NCBI GenBank assembly: GCA_018712945.1
Contig: DVFZ01000051.1
Location: 21,640 to 85,639 of the forward strand
Origin: Candidatus Pullichristensenella stercorigallinarum
GTDB lineage: Bacteria; Bacillota; Clostridia; Christensenellales; Aristaeellaceae
Reading direction: 5' to 3'
Length of the DNA stretch: 64,000 bases
Shown here: positions 49,815-58,408 of the stretch, in pieces
Numbering within the stretch: the first letter of the stretch is position 1
Layout: each line of letters opens with the position of its first letter
Notes under the pieces: generated by a model
Databases searched by the model: none
What the model saw: the letters and a program-made list of their open reading frames with translations, nothing else
Told to the model about the DNA's origin: nothing
Made by a program: the position numbers and the translations under genes

Positions 49815-51281
49815 ATGTATTCGGCATATTTGCGCATATTCGGCTGGCTGTGTCCCGCCTCGCTGGGCATGGGCCTGGGCGTGGCGCTGGTGCTGCTTCT
49901 CTACCGCGCCTGCGAAAAGCGCATCGGCACAGAGCAGTGGACGTGGATGTTTGGCGTGGTGACCTACATTCTTTGGACGCGCGTCTGGCGCTGGGGAAAT
50001 TTTGCTTCGGACATGGGCCTGATCCCCCTGGGCTTCGCCTATGCGCCGGAGGCGGAATTGCTGGCGGCGCGCGGGGGCGTTTCGCCGCTGGATATCGTCT
50101 TCTGGATATACCTGGTGGGTATGGCGCTGTTTCTGCTCTGCCGCGCCGTGCCCTACATCCGCTTCCGCCTGCGCGTGCGCCGCGAAAGCCACCCGGCGAG
50201 CGAGCGCGTGGAGCGGGCGTTTGAAAAGGTGCTCGAAAGCGTCAACGCCGACCTCACCGAAAACTGGCGCGGCAGCGTGCGCGTGATGCCCTCCCTGCCG
50301 GGCCCGGCGAGCGTAATCTACTGGCCGAAGGTGATGTTGCTGGACAGGGAGGATTACGACGACGAAACCCTGGACGCCATCCTCCGCCACGAGCTGATGC
50401 ACACCTGGCACGTCAAGATTACCACCAACCGGAGCCTGCAACTGACCACGGCGGCGCTGCACTGGTTCAACCCGGCGGTGTGGTGGTTTGCCAGGGAGGA
50501 ACGCGCGCGCGAAGAACTGGCCTGCGACATGGCGGCCGCGGGCTGGCGCACGCTGGAAAGGCGGCAATCCTACGCCCGGGCCATGGTCAGGCTCGCCGCG
50601 GAGCCGAAGCGCGAAATTCCCGGCACGGCGCACATGGCCTGCGGCGCAAAACTGCTGCGCCGCCGCGTGGAAACCGTGCTGCGCGGCGAACGATACGACG
50701 AGGGGTTTTGGGCTGCGGCGCGGCGCGTGGGGCTGGCGGCGTTGGCCGTCGTGCTGCTGGTTTCCTCCTCGCTGCTGTTCGGCCTGCCGGACCGCTTTCA
50801 CGTCACCGAGGAAAATCTGCTGGTCTGGCCGGGCGTCTATCTCCGCGGCCTGCTGGGAAACGAGGTAGACGAAAGCGCGGCTGTCTGGAATGACGACGGC
50901 TGGTACCTTCTCAACGCCGGCGGCCGTCCCTACGGCGCGGCGGCGGTGCTGGTGGAGGATTATACGGCCAGCGTGTATCTGGAATTTCCTGCCGCCATGC
51001 CCGAGGCCGAAGTGGAGGAAAACATCGCCCGCCTGCAAGCGCGGCTCACCGCCGCGCTGGGCGAGCCATTGACGGCGGGAGAAAGCCTGTTGGTTTGGAT
51101 GGAACGCCTGTTGACCGGCGGCGAATCGCAGGAGGCGGCGGGCGAACGCCTCGGTGTATGGCGGGGCCAAACCGATTCCGGCACGGCCACGGTGACGCTG
51201 ACGCTCTGGCCGGGCGGGGCCTCGCACACGCCGGAAACCGAGGGCGGTATGCTTGTCGGGCTTTTATGGAACGAAGATTGA
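49815..51281 (+). CDS. BlaR1-like M56 membrane metallopeptidase, paralogue 5
   Basis: 488 residues, closest to paralogue 4. HELMH at 192-196 (LDAILRHELMHTWHVK), WFNPAVWWFAREERAREELA, CDMAAA and EIPGTAHMACG. The outside domain contains YGAAAVLVEDYTASVYLEFP and ends GGMLVGLLWNED. AAGGAG precedes ATG 49815, which follows the previous stop by two bases. Confidence 0.87.
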   Translation: MYSAYLRIFGWLCPASLGMGLGVALVLLLYRACEKRIGTEQWTWMFGVVTYILWTRVWRWGNFASDMGLIPLGFAYAPEAELLAARGGVSPLDIVFWIYLVGMALFLLCRAVPYIRFRLRVRRESHPASERVERAFEKVLESVNADLTENWRGSVRVMPSLPGPASVIYWPKVMLLDREDYDDETLDAILRHELMHTWHVKITTNRSLQLTTAALHWFNPAVWWFAREERAREELACDMAAAGWRTLERRQSYARAMVRLAAEPKREIPGTAHMACGAKLLRRRVETVLRGERYDEGFWAAARRVGLAALAVVLLVSSSLLFGLPDRFHVTEENLLVWPGVYLRGLLGNEVDESAAVWNDDGWYLLNAGGRPYGAAAVLVEDYTASVYLEFPAAMPEAEVEENIARLQARLTAALGEPLTAGESLLVWMERLLTGGESQEAAGERLGVWRGQTDSGTATVTLTLWPGGASHTPETEGGMLVGLLWNED

Positions 51282-51302
51282 ACGCAAGGGAGGAGCGCAG
51301 CC

Positions 51303-52775
51303 ATGGGATTTTTTATCTCCACATCCCTGGGCATGAGCGTGGGCATCGCCCTGACGCTGCTTTTCTACCGCCGCTGTGAAAACCGGTTTGATTCCAGCCG
51401 TTGGAGCGTGCTGTTCGGCGGACTCGCCGGCGGCCTGGTGACGATGCTGGCGCAGGTGGCGCTGCGCATATTTGGCGATACCTCATGGGTTGGCGACGGG
51501 CTGATTCCCGTGGGCGTTTCGGCCAATCCGCATTCGCCGCTGCGGGAGCTGGACGCGCTCTGGCGGCCCGGGCCGCAGGAAATTATGCTGTATGTCTGGC
51601 TGGCGGGCGCGGCGGCGAGCCTGCTTTGGCAGGGCGCTGGGCTTTTGCGCTTCTGGCGGCGCGTGGACCGCGAAAGCCGCCCGGCGGGGCGGGAAACGCA
51701 GAAGACGCTGGAGCGCGTGCTTCGGGAAATGGATGACGGCCTGCTCGAGGAAAAGGCCTATACCGATAACCCGCCGGAGGTGTTGGTGATGCCCTCTCTG
51801 CTGGGGCCGGTGAGTATGCTTTGTGGTCCAAAGCTGTTGCTGCTCGACCGCGAGGACTACGATGAGGAGGCGCTGGAGGCCATCTTCCGCCATGAACTGG
51901 TGCACGCCTACGGCAAAAGCGTTTCCGGGCGGCGGTTGGCGTGGGCGCTTCTGGGCGCGGGCTACTGGTTCAACCCGATGATGTGGCTTTTGCGGCGCGA
52001 GGCGCGCGTGCGCGAGGAATACACCTGCGACCGCGAGGCCAACCTCGGCTGTTCCCTGGAAAAGCGCCAGGCCTACGCCCGCGCCATGACCGCGTTGGCC
52101 ACGCCGCAAAAACGCGAAGCGCCCGGCACGGCGCACATGGCCTGCGGCGCGGGCACGCTGCGCCGCCGCGTGGAGGTCGTGCTGCGGGAGGAAAAACCGC
52201 GGCGGCGCTGGCAGAACTGGCTGTCCACCCTGCTGCTGTTTGCGTTGGACTGCGCTGTGCTCGCGTGCGCGTGGGGTTTGTTTTCCCCGCCGGGGCAATA
52301 TACGCTCACTGAGGACAACCTTCTTAACTATGTGGGCCAGTATTTTCTCTGGGAAGATATGGACAGGGGCGCCCTGACGGAGTTGGAGGGCACATACTTC
52401 GACCGCATGGAAACCGCAAGCGCCCCCTACGGCGCCGCGGCGGTCTATACCCGCTTTGGCAGCGATATCTTTCTCGTTTTTCCCGAAGACGCTGCGGCGG
52501 CGGACGAGGCCTGCGCGCGCCTTGCCGGGCGGCTCTCCGCCGCGCTTGAAAGCGTGGAGGGCGCGGGGGCGTGGGAGCTGTCCGGGGACGAAGCGGAAGC
52601 CATGCGGAAAATGCTGGCGCTGGACGGCGAAGCCGCCCTGACGGGCAAACAACTGGGCGTCTGGCAGGGCACGACCGGCGACGGCCACGGCTTTATCACC
52701 CTGGCGCAGGCCGACGCCCCCGAAGGCGGCGCGGTGGTCGCCCTTCTGTGGGGGAAGCGCTGGGCATTCGCCTGA
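51303..52775 (+). CDS. BlaR1-like M56 membrane metallopeptidase, paralogue 6
   Basis: 490 residues. HELVH at 197-201 (LEAIFRHELVHAYGKS), WFNPMMWLLRREARVREEYT, CDREAN and EAPGTAHMACG. The outside domain has YGAAAVYTRFGSDIFLVFPE and ends with VVALLWGKR. It is the most diverged member of the second subgroup, and last in the array. The gap to paralogue 5 is 21 bases with AGGGAGG. No clear terminator follows before the promoter at 52791. Confidence 0.87.
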   Translation: MGFFISTSLGMSVGIALTLLFYRRCENRFDSSRWSVLFGGLAGGLVTMLAQVALRIFGDTSWVGDGLIPVGVSANPHSPLRELDALWRPGPQEIMLYVWLAGAAASLLWQGAGLLRFWRRVDRESRPAGRETQKTLERVLREMDDGLLEEKAYTDNPPEVLVMPSLLGPVSMLCGPKLLLLDREDYDEEALEAIFRHELVHAYGKSVSGRRLAWALLGAGYWFNPMMWLLRREARVREEYTCDREANLGCSLEKRQAYARAMTALATPQKREAPGTAHMACGAGTLRRRVEVVLREEKPRRRWQNWLSTLLLFALDCAVLACAWGLFSPPGQYTLTEDNLLNYVGQYFLWEDMDRGALTELEGTYFDRMETASAPYGAAAVYTRFGSDIFLVFPEDAAAADEACARLAGRLSAALESVEGAGAWELSGDEAEAMRKMLALDGEAALTGKQLGVWQGTTGDGHGFITLAQADAPEGGAVVALLWGKRWAFA

Positions 52776-52790
52776 ACAAAGCGGGCAGGA

Positions 52791-52819
52791 TTGCCCTTTT
52801 CGCAAAGATACGCTATAAT
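52791..52819 (+). promoter_or_regulatory. Promoter upstream of the TIGR04076 pseudogene
   Basis: TTGCCC (52791-52796), 17-nt spacer, TATAAT (52814-52819). Confidence 0.8.
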
Positions 52820-52888
52820 GATGGCGGATGCTCCTTGAAGACGCAACAGCCCCGAAGGAGCCGGACGCAAACAAAGGAGGAATCCGCC

Positions 52889-53072
52889 GTGAAGAAGTGC
52901 AAAATCACCGTGTTAAAGCGCGAATTTTATCCCGACCTGGCCAAAGAATACATCCCCATTCCCGATTTCGGCCCCTGCCATATGCAAAGAGGGTGATACC
53001 TTCCTGACGGGCGGGGCGTTTGGCAATTACTATCCCCAAAGGCCAGAAAACGACCATATAGGCCGCTGCTAA
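52889..53072 (+). pseudogene. Frameshifted TIGR04076-family gene
   Basis: Starts at GTG 52889 after AAAGGAGG and reads MKKCKITVLKREFYPDLAKE ... PDFGPC, the standard N-terminus of TIGR04076 proteins. At 52979 the frame shifts (net +1) and the reading continues in another frame as ICKEGDTFLTGGAFG, matching the family's CPxxKEGDxF motif, until a stop at 53070-53072. Without the shift the product ends after 35 residues. The C-terminal half with the CCxDG-type motif is missing. An intact relative lies at 59845. Promoter and ribosome site are still good, so the damage looks recent. Confidence 0.75.
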
Positions 53073-53171
53073 GCGGAAAGGGAAATCCATCAGGCTATAA
53101 AACATGATGCTGCTGGCTTGTATGGGGCTTACAGCGTGGCCCGAGGCGAAGGAGGAAACGAAGCGAACGAT

Positions 53172-54008
53172 ATGTTTTTCTTTAACGAGACGTCGGATTA
53201 CAACGAAAATACCTTCGAAGGCATTAAGCACATTAATAAATATGGTCAAGAATTCTGGTACGCCCGAGAATTGCAGAAAGCGCTGGAATACACTGATTAC
53301 AGAAACTTTGAGCTGACAATATTCAAGGCAATGGACGCTTGTAAAAACAGCAATATAGAAGTTTCTGACCATTTTGGTGAAACCACCGAAATGGTCGAAA
53401 TCGGCTCAGGAGCACACAGAAAACTGAGAAGTTACAAGCTTTCCCGCTACGCTTGTTATTTGATAGCCATGAACGGCGATTCTTCCAAGGAGGTCATCGC
53501 CCTTGCACAGACTTATTTTGCTGTCAAAACAAGGCAACAGGAACTGATAGAGGACTATGAACAGCTTACCGAGGATCAGAAGCGGCTGAGCATTCGCCGT
53601 GAAATGATCGAACACAATAAATCTCTTGCTGAAGCAGCGCAAAACGCCGGGGTGGTAACCTCTCAGGATTTTGCAATCTTTCAGAACAAGGGGTATCAGG
53701 GCTTATATGGCGGACTGGGAGCCAAAGAAATTCACGCTCGGAAGAAATTAAAAAAGAACCAGAACATCCTTGACCATATGGGCAGCACAGAACTTGCGGC
53801 CAATCTATTCCGCGCAACCCAGACAGATGAAAAGCTGCGCCGGGAAAACATCGTTGGCAAAGAATCAGCAAATCGCACGCATTACGAAGTCGGCAAGAAG
53901 GTTCGCCAGACGATCAGGGAATTGGGTGGAACCATGCCTGAAGATCTTCCTACGCCGAATAAGAGTATAAAGCAAATTGAAAACGAACAAGAAAAGATCG
54001 GGGAATAA
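53172..54008 (+). CDS. dinD: DinD-like DNA damage-inducible protein
   Basis: 278 residues of the DinD family. Start of the domain FEGIKHINKYGQEFWYAREL, then LSRYACYLIAMNGDSSKEVI, QTYFAVKTRQQELIEDYEQL and a C-terminal part with STELAANLFRATQTDEKLRR. E. coli DinD inhibits RecA-mediated strand exchange; the role in Clostridia is not established, and such genes are often on mobile DNA. The N-terminal part looks like phage Bro/KilA-N-associated sequences. ATG 53172 was chosen as first good Met; the nearest AGGAGG is 16 bases away, further than usual. Its base composition is AT-richer than the surrounding genes, suggesting transfer. Confidence 0.88.
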   Translation: MFFFNETSDYNENTFEGIKHINKYGQEFWYARELQKALEYTDYRNFELTIFKAMDACKNSNIEVSDHFGETTEMVEIGSGAHRKLRSYKLSRYACYLIAMNGDSSKEVIALAQTYFAVKTRQQELIEDYEQLTEDQKRLSIRREMIEHNKSLAEAAQNAGVVTSQDFAIFQNKGYQGLYGGLGAKEIHARKKLKKNQNILDHMGSTELAANLFRATQTDEKLRRENIVGKESANRTHYEVGKKVRQTIRELGGTMPEDLPTPNKSIKQIENEQEKIGE

Positions 54009-54014
54009 AACAAT

Positions 54015-54043
54015 GCCCGAGGTTTCGCGCCTCGGGCGTTTTT
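54015..54043 (+). terminator. Terminator after dinD
   Basis: GCCCGAGG-n7-CCTCGGGC followed by GTTTTTCTG. Confidence 0.9.
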
Positions 54044-54050
54044 CTGTCCT

Positions 54051-54803
54051 TCACTTTTCAAACGCAATCAGATGCGCCTGCGGCGGCGCGCCTACGCGCA
54101 GGCTTACGCGGCTCATGCCGATGCCGTTGGATACGATGGTTTTTACGCCGCCCAGCGTACATTCGCCGCTGATCCAGGCATGGCTGAACGGCTCGAAAAG
54201 GAAGGTGTAGGGCGATATGCCCAATATGCAGAACTGCCCGCCGTGCGTGTGGCCGGAAAGCTGCAAATCGGGCTTTGCGCCGCTCCCAAAATCGTGCGCC
54301 ACCGGGTAATGAGACAAAAGCACGCGCGGACAGGCCTCGCCCCGGGGGAAGACGGTTTCCGGGCGGGGATGACCGTGCCTGCGCTCGTCTACGCCGCCCA
54401 GCCGCAGGCCCTCCACCAGTACGCTTTCGTTTACCAGCAGCCGCACATGCCCGCGCACCAACTGCGCAAAGCCGGCGATTTCGCTGTCGTTGTTGCCCAT
54501 GCAGGCGTATATGCCCAGCCGGGGGCGCAGCAAGGGCAAGGCGCGCGACAACCGCTCGAGGCTTTCCGCGTCCTCGGCGAAATCGCCGCCGATACAGATT
54601 ATATCCGCCCCCAGCGCGTCCACGCGGGCGAAAAGCGCCTCCAACGCCGCGTCGGAAAAGCGCGGGGAGGCGTGTATATCGCTGAAAAAAGCCAATTTCA
54701 GGCCGTCAAGCGCCGCGCAGGGCACAGCGTGACGCACGATTTCCAGCCCCTCGCCGCAGGCGCGGGAAACAAACCGGCGCGGCGGCGTGAAGAATTTGCC
54801 CAT
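54051..54803 (-). CDS. Metallophosphoesterase (YkuE-like)
   Basis: 250-residue calcineurin-like phosphoesterase. Metal motifs in order: FFSDIHASP (Asp, His), IICIGGDFAE (Asp), GNNDSE (Asn-Asp), LLSHYPV (His) and SGHTHGGQF (His-x-His). The N-terminal basic FTPPRRFVSRACGEGLE resembles the stretch before the catalytic domain in YkuE/YaeI relatives, here without a membrane helix. The substrate is unknown. It overlaps the ROK gene's stop by one base (TAATG), so translation is coupled. Confidence 0.9.
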   Translation of the reverse strand: MGKFFTPPRRFVSRACGEGLEIVRHAVPCAALDGLKLAFFSDIHASPRFSDAALEALFARVDALGADIICIGGDFAEDAESLERLSRALPLLRPRLGIYACMGNNDSEIAGFAQLVRGHVRLLVNESVLVEGLRLGGVDERRHGHPRPETVFPRGEACPRVLLSHYPVAHDFGSGAKPDLQLSGHTHGGQFCILGISPYTFLFEPFSHAWISGECTLGGVKTIVSNGIGMSRVSLRVGAPPQAHLIAFEK

Positions 54804-55756
54804 TACTTCACCAGCAGCGCCGCGCCAATCATGCCGGCGTTGTCGCCCAGCTCCGCGGGCAAGAACTGCGCCGGATAGCGGTATTCCATCTGCGAATGGC
54901 GGCGATAGGCGGCGATAATGCGCGAAACGAAGCGCTCGCCCAGCTTCGTGACCCCGCCGCCGTATACGAATATGTTGATGTCAAAAATCTGATAAAGGGA
55001 TTGGAACATCCGGCCCAGGTATTCCGCGCCGCGTTCGATCACCTCGATGGCCAGCGGGTCGTCTTCGGCCAGGGCCTTGCCCACGGCCACCATGTCGATG
55101 CGCGAAATCGTGCCCGCGTGGTCGAGAATGCGGCTTTCCGCGCCTTCCTTGATGCGATCCATGGCATACTTGGCCATGTTCAGCCCCGAGGCGATGGATT
55201 CCACGCATCCGGACACGCCGCACCCACAGGGATAGCCCGTGGAATCGGAGACAAACATGTGGCCGATCTCGCCCGCGCAGCCGTGGATGCCCCGGTACAA
55301 ATCGCCGCCGAGAATCAGCCCGCCGCCCACGCCCGTGGCCACGGACACATAAATCATATCCCGGAAGCCGCGCCCCGCGCCCAGCCGGTGCTCGGCCAGC
55401 GCCGCGGCGTTGGAATCGTTGTCCACGAATACCGGCAGGGAGAGCCGTTCCTGGAGCATTTCGCGCACGGGGGTATCGTTAAGCTGGTAGAGATCCGCCG
55501 TTTCCAAAAGCACGCCGGCGGCGAAATCCACATGCGAGGGAAAAGCAGTGCCCAAACCGCGCACTTCCTCCAGCGGCACGCCCGCCCCGCGCGTCAACTC
55601 GCGCGCATAGGCGTCCAGCGCGTCCATCATTTCCCCGGCGGTCAGTTCCGCGTCGGTTGGGCGCTGGATTACGCGCACCAGGCGCATCTGTTCGTCAAAC
55701 AGGCCGCATAGCGTCTTTGATCCGCCGATATCCATGCCGATCACATATTTTTTCAT
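54803..55756 (-). CDS. ROK-family sugar kinase (glucokinase-like)
   Basis: 317 residues. ATP-binding GMDIGGSKTLCGLFDE, the catalytic DNDSNAAALAEHRLG (second Asp as base), VATGVGGGLILGG, and the ROK zinc signature GEIGHMFV ... CGCGVSGCVES. Kinases of this group phosphorylate glucose or related hexoses. It starts at ATG 55756 with GGGAGG seven bases upstream. It has its own promoter and forms a two-gene unit with the metallophosphoesterase. Confidence 0.92.
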   Translation of the reverse strand: MKKYVIGMDIGGSKTLCGLFDEQMRLVRVIQRPTDAELTAGEMMDALDAYARELTRGAGVPLEEVRGLGTAFPSHVDFAAGVLLETADLYQLNDTPVREMLQERLSLPVFVDNDSNAAALAEHRLGAGRGFRDMIYVSVATGVGGGLILGGDLYRGIHGCAGEIGHMFVSDSTGYPCGCGVSGCVESIASGLNMAKYAMDRIKEGAESRILDHAGTISRIDMVAVGKALAEDDPLAIEVIERGAEYLGRMFQSLYQIFDINIFVYGGGVTKLGERFVSRIIAAYRRHSQMEYRYPAQFLPAELGDNAGMIGAALLVK

Positions 55757-55778
55757 GCCGCTCCCTCCCGTTTGTACT

Positions 55779-55807
55779 ATTGTAGCCCAGTTTGGTAAAA
55801 TATTCAA
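55779..55807 (-). promoter_or_regulatory. Promoter of the ROK-phosphoesterase unit
   Basis: Minus strand TTGAAT (55802-55807), 17-nt spacer, TACAAT (55779-55784). Confidence 0.8.
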
Positions 55808-55854
55808 CATAAAATTTTGCCGCTCCGGCTGTCTTTTTGTTGCGCGCCGGGGTA

Positions 55855-55884
55855 TTTACAGGCCGCCTTCCGCGCTGGTATAAT
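55855..55884 (+). promoter_or_regulatory. Promoter of the DUF362 gene
   Basis: TTTACA (55855-55860), 18-nt spacer, TATAAT (55879-55884). Confidence 0.78.
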
Positions 55885-55947
55885 AAGGAAGGGCGGCGCA
55901 GAACGACGCGCGCCGTCCACCGGAAAACAGCCTGGGAGGTATGAAGC

Positions 55948-56949
55948 ATGGAAAACAGGAAAATCGTCCCGGGAACGGGCGGGGATCACTACATTCCCTA
56001 TGCGCAGCGCGAGGGCAACGAATCCCTCGTCTATTTCACGCGCGACCTCTCCGCCGCGGGCCTGCGCAAAATCTATGCGCGCATCTGCGGCAACATCGCC
56101 GGCAATGTGGGCGTGAAATTGCACACCGGCGAAAAGAACGGCCCCAACATCATTCCCCGGCCCTGGGTGGAAGCGCTTTTGCAGGGCGACCTGCCCGGCG
56201 CGGCCATCGTCGAAACCAACGCTTACTACGCCGGCGACCGCGATACCACCGAAAAGCACCGCGAAACCATTTTGAACAACGGCTGGACGTTCGCGCCCGT
56301 GGATATCATGGACGAGGATGGCGCCGTGCCTTTGCCGGTATACGGCGGCAAGTGGTTTTCGCAGATGTACATGGGCAAGCACCTGCTTTCCTACGATTCC
56401 CTGCTCGTGCTCACCCACTTCAAGGGCCACAGCAAGGGCGGCTTCGGCGGCTCGAACAAGAACATCGGCATCGGCTGCGCCGACGGCAAAATCGGCAAGG
56501 CCATGATTCACACCACCCCCGGCCAGGACGACCAGTGGGATATCAGCGACGAGGAATTCATGGAGCGCATGACCGAGTCCGCCAAGGCGGTGGCCGATCA
56601 CTTCGGCAAGCGCATCGCCTATGTGAACGTGATGCGCAATATGTCCGTTTCCTGCGACTGCGAGGGCGTGTACGCCGAGCCGGTGGTGACGCCCAATGTG
56701 GGCATCTGCGCCTCGGTGGACATCCTCGCCGTGGACCAGGCCTGCGTGGACATCGTCTACGCCATGAAAGAGGAAGAACATCACGACCTGGTGGAGCGCA
56801 TCGAATCCCGCCACGGCCTGCGCCAGCTTTCCTACATGAAGGAGCTGGGCATGGGCAACGACCGCTATAAGCTGATTGATACCGACAACGGCGACAGGTT
56901 AATCCTGCCCGCGGACGCGGCGCAGGGCCTCGTCCCCTTTGGCAAATAA
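55948..56949 (+). CDS. DUF362 protein
   Basis: 333-residue DUF362 protein without the usual C-terminal ferredoxin domain. Recognisable segments are VGVKLHTGEKNGPNIIPRPW, ETNAYYAGDRDTTEKHRETI, LTHFKGHSKGGFGGSNKNIG and the paired Cys in SVSCDCEGV. DUF362 proteins are widespread in anaerobes and may be linked to Fe-S or redox metabolism; no activity is established. CTGGGAGG precedes ATG 55948. It is followed by a hairpin terminator and then purA with its own promoter. Confidence 0.9.
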   Translation: MENRKIVPGTGGDHYIPYAQREGNESLVYFTRDLSAAGLRKIYARICGNIAGNVGVKLHTGEKNGPNIIPRPWVEALLQGDLPGAAIVETNAYYAGDRDTTEKHRETILNNGWTFAPVDIMDEDGAVPLPVYGGKWFSQMYMGKHLLSYDSLLVLTHFKGHSKGGFGGSNKNIGIGCADGKIGKAMIHTTPGQDDQWDISDEEFMERMTESAKAVADHFGKRIAYVNVMRNMSVSCDCEGVYAEPVVTPNVGICASVDILAVDQACVDIVYAMKEEEHHDLVERIESRHGLRQLSYMKELGMGNDRYKLIDTDNGDRLILPADAAQGLVPFGK

Positions 56950-56957
56950 GTGGTACG

Positions 56958-56990
56958 GCCGGGCCGGGATAGTTTCCCGCCCGGCTGCAT
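56958..56990 (+). terminator. Terminator of the DUF362 gene
   Basis: GCCGGGC-C-GGG-n7-CCC-G-CCCGGC stem, then TGCATTGTTT. Confidence 0.65.
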
Positions 56991-57007
56991 TGTTTACAAT
57001 CCCCTTC

Positions 57008-57036
57008 TGGCTTTTTGCGGCGCAAAATGGTATAAT
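57008..57036 (+). promoter_or_regulatory. Promoter of purA-purB (extended -10)
   Basis: TGGTATAAT with TATAAT at 57031-57036 and TG two bases before (extended -10 type). The -35 (TGGCTT, 57008-57013, 17-nt spacer) is poor. Confidence 0.5.
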
Positions 57037-57120
57037 ACCTTCGGTTGTCGGGTTTTTGGCCGCTTTTCACGAACAAATTCCGCCGAACAGCCCGAAAATA
57101 TTCGAAAAAGGATGACTTTC

Positions 57121-58395
57121 ATGGCAAATTGCGCGATTGTCGGCATCAACTGGGGAGACGAGGGCAAGGGCCGCATGGTGGATTACCTTGCCGAGAAGTA
57201 CGACGTGGTGGTGCGCTATCAGGGCGGCAACAACGCCGGGCACACCGTCATCAACGAATACGGCAAGTTCGCGCTGAACCTGCTGCCCAGCGGCGTGTTC
57301 CATCCCAAGGCCGTAAACCTGCTGGGCACGGGCACGGTGATCGACCTTGCCCACCTTGCCGGCGAGATTGCCCGCCTGCGCGAAAAGGGCGTGTCCATCA
57401 CCAAGGACAGCCTGAAAATTTCCGACCGCGCCGTGATGGTGCTGCCCATCCATCCCATGCAGGACAAGTGGGAAGAAGCGCGCTTGGGCAAGGATCACTT
57501 TGGCTCCACGCTGCGCGGCATCAGCCCCGTGTATGGCGACAAATACATGAAAAAGGCGCTGCGCATGGGCGATTTGATGCATCCGGAGCACCTCAGAAAG
57601 CAGCTTCACCGCCTGTTGGACTGGAAAAACCAGGTGATCGTGCCCGGCTACGGCGCGGAGAAAATCGACTTTGATGAAACGTTGGCTTGGATTGAGCAGT
57701 ATGGCGCGCCGCTGATGGAGCACATCTGCGACGCGGGCGAATTGCTGGAAAACGCGCTGGAGGCGGGCAAGAGCATCCTGTTTGAAGCCCAGCTCGGCGC
57801 GCTGCGCGACATTGATTACGGCATTTATCCCTTCACCAGTTCGTCCTCGCCGCTGGCGGCCTACGCGCCGGTGGGCTGCGGCCTGCCCAGCGTCAAGGTG
57901 GACCGCGTGGTGGGCGTAACCAAGGCGTATTCCACCTGCGTGGGCGAAGGGCCGTTTGTGGGCGAGCTTTCCGGCGAGGTTGCCGACAAGCTGCGCGAGG
58001 CGGGCGCGGAATATGGCGCCGCCACCGGCCGTCCGCGCCGCGTGGCCTGGATGGATTTGGTGGCCACCCGCTATGGCACGGCTTTGCAGGGCGCGACCGA
58101 GCTGGCGCTTACGAAGATGGACGTATTGAGCTATCTTGACGAAATCCCCGTGTGCGTGGCCTACGAGAAAAACGGCAAGCGCGTCGGCCGCTTCCCCTAT
58201 ACGCCGGATCTGGACGAGTGCACGCCCGTTTATGAAGTGCTGCCCGGCTGGAAGGAGGATATCTCCGCCTGCCGCAGCTACGAGGCGCTGCCCGCCGCCG
58301 CGCGCGACTATGTGGAGTTCATCGAAAAGAACGTCGGCTGCCCGATCAAGTTCGTCTCCGTGGGCGCGGAGCGCGACAGCCTCATCATCCGCTAA
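57121..58395 (+). CDS. purA: Adenylosuccinate synthetase
   Basis: 424 residues. Makes adenylosuccinate from IMP, aspartate and GTP, the first committed step to AMP. The P-loop is GINWGDEGKGRMVDYLAEKY (Trp-Gly-Asp-Glu-Gly-Lys-Gly), QGGNNAGHTVI contains the catalytic His, and the GTP site near RPRRVAWMDLVATRYG is present. Length is typical. ATG 57121 follows AAAAGGATG with a spacing of about ten bases; the longer frame to 56950 covers the promoter. purB follows 13 bases after the stop, giving the complete IMP-to-AMP module. Confidence 0.97.
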   Translation: MANCAIVGINWGDEGKGRMVDYLAEKYDVVVRYQGGNNAGHTVINEYGKFALNLLPSGVFHPKAVNLLGTGTVIDLAHLAGEIARLREKGVSITKDSLKISDRAVMVLPIHPMQDKWEEARLGKDHFGSTLRGISPVYGDKYMKKALRMGDLMHPEHLRKQLHRLLDWKNQVIVPGYGAEKIDFDETLAWIEQYGAPLMEHICDAGELLENALEAGKSILFEAQLGALRDIDYGIYPFTSSSSPLAAYAPVGCGLPSVKVDRVVGVTKAYSTCVGEGPFVGELSGEVADKLREAGAEYGAATGRPRRVAWMDLVATRYGTALQGATELALTKMDVLSYLDEIPVCVAYEKNGKRVGRFPYTPDLDECTPVYEVLPGWKEDISACRSYEALPAAARDYVEFIEKNVGCPIKFVSVGAERDSLIIR

Positions 58396-58408
58396 AGGGG
58401 GCACGAAC

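Noticed and set aside
48007..49827. 606-codon minus-strand frame across M56 paralogue 4
   Set aside because: Shadow of a clear M56 gene with HExxH on the plus strand.
43483..52775. Beta-lactam resistance interpretation of the BlaI/M56 array
   Set aside because: The outside domains lack penicillin-binding motifs and no beta-lactamase or mecA-like gene is in the window.
53158..53180. LexA-box-like sequence at the dinD start (CGAAC-n5-GTTTT)
   Set aside because: The Bacillota SOS box needs CGAAC-n4-GTTCG; spacing and the right half are wrong and it overlaps the start codon.
52905..53372. 155-codon minus-strand frame with a membrane-like segment opposite the TIGR04076/dinD junction
   Set aside because: It spans the junction of two unrelated plus-strand genes, has no ribosome site, and the hydrophobic stretch is short.
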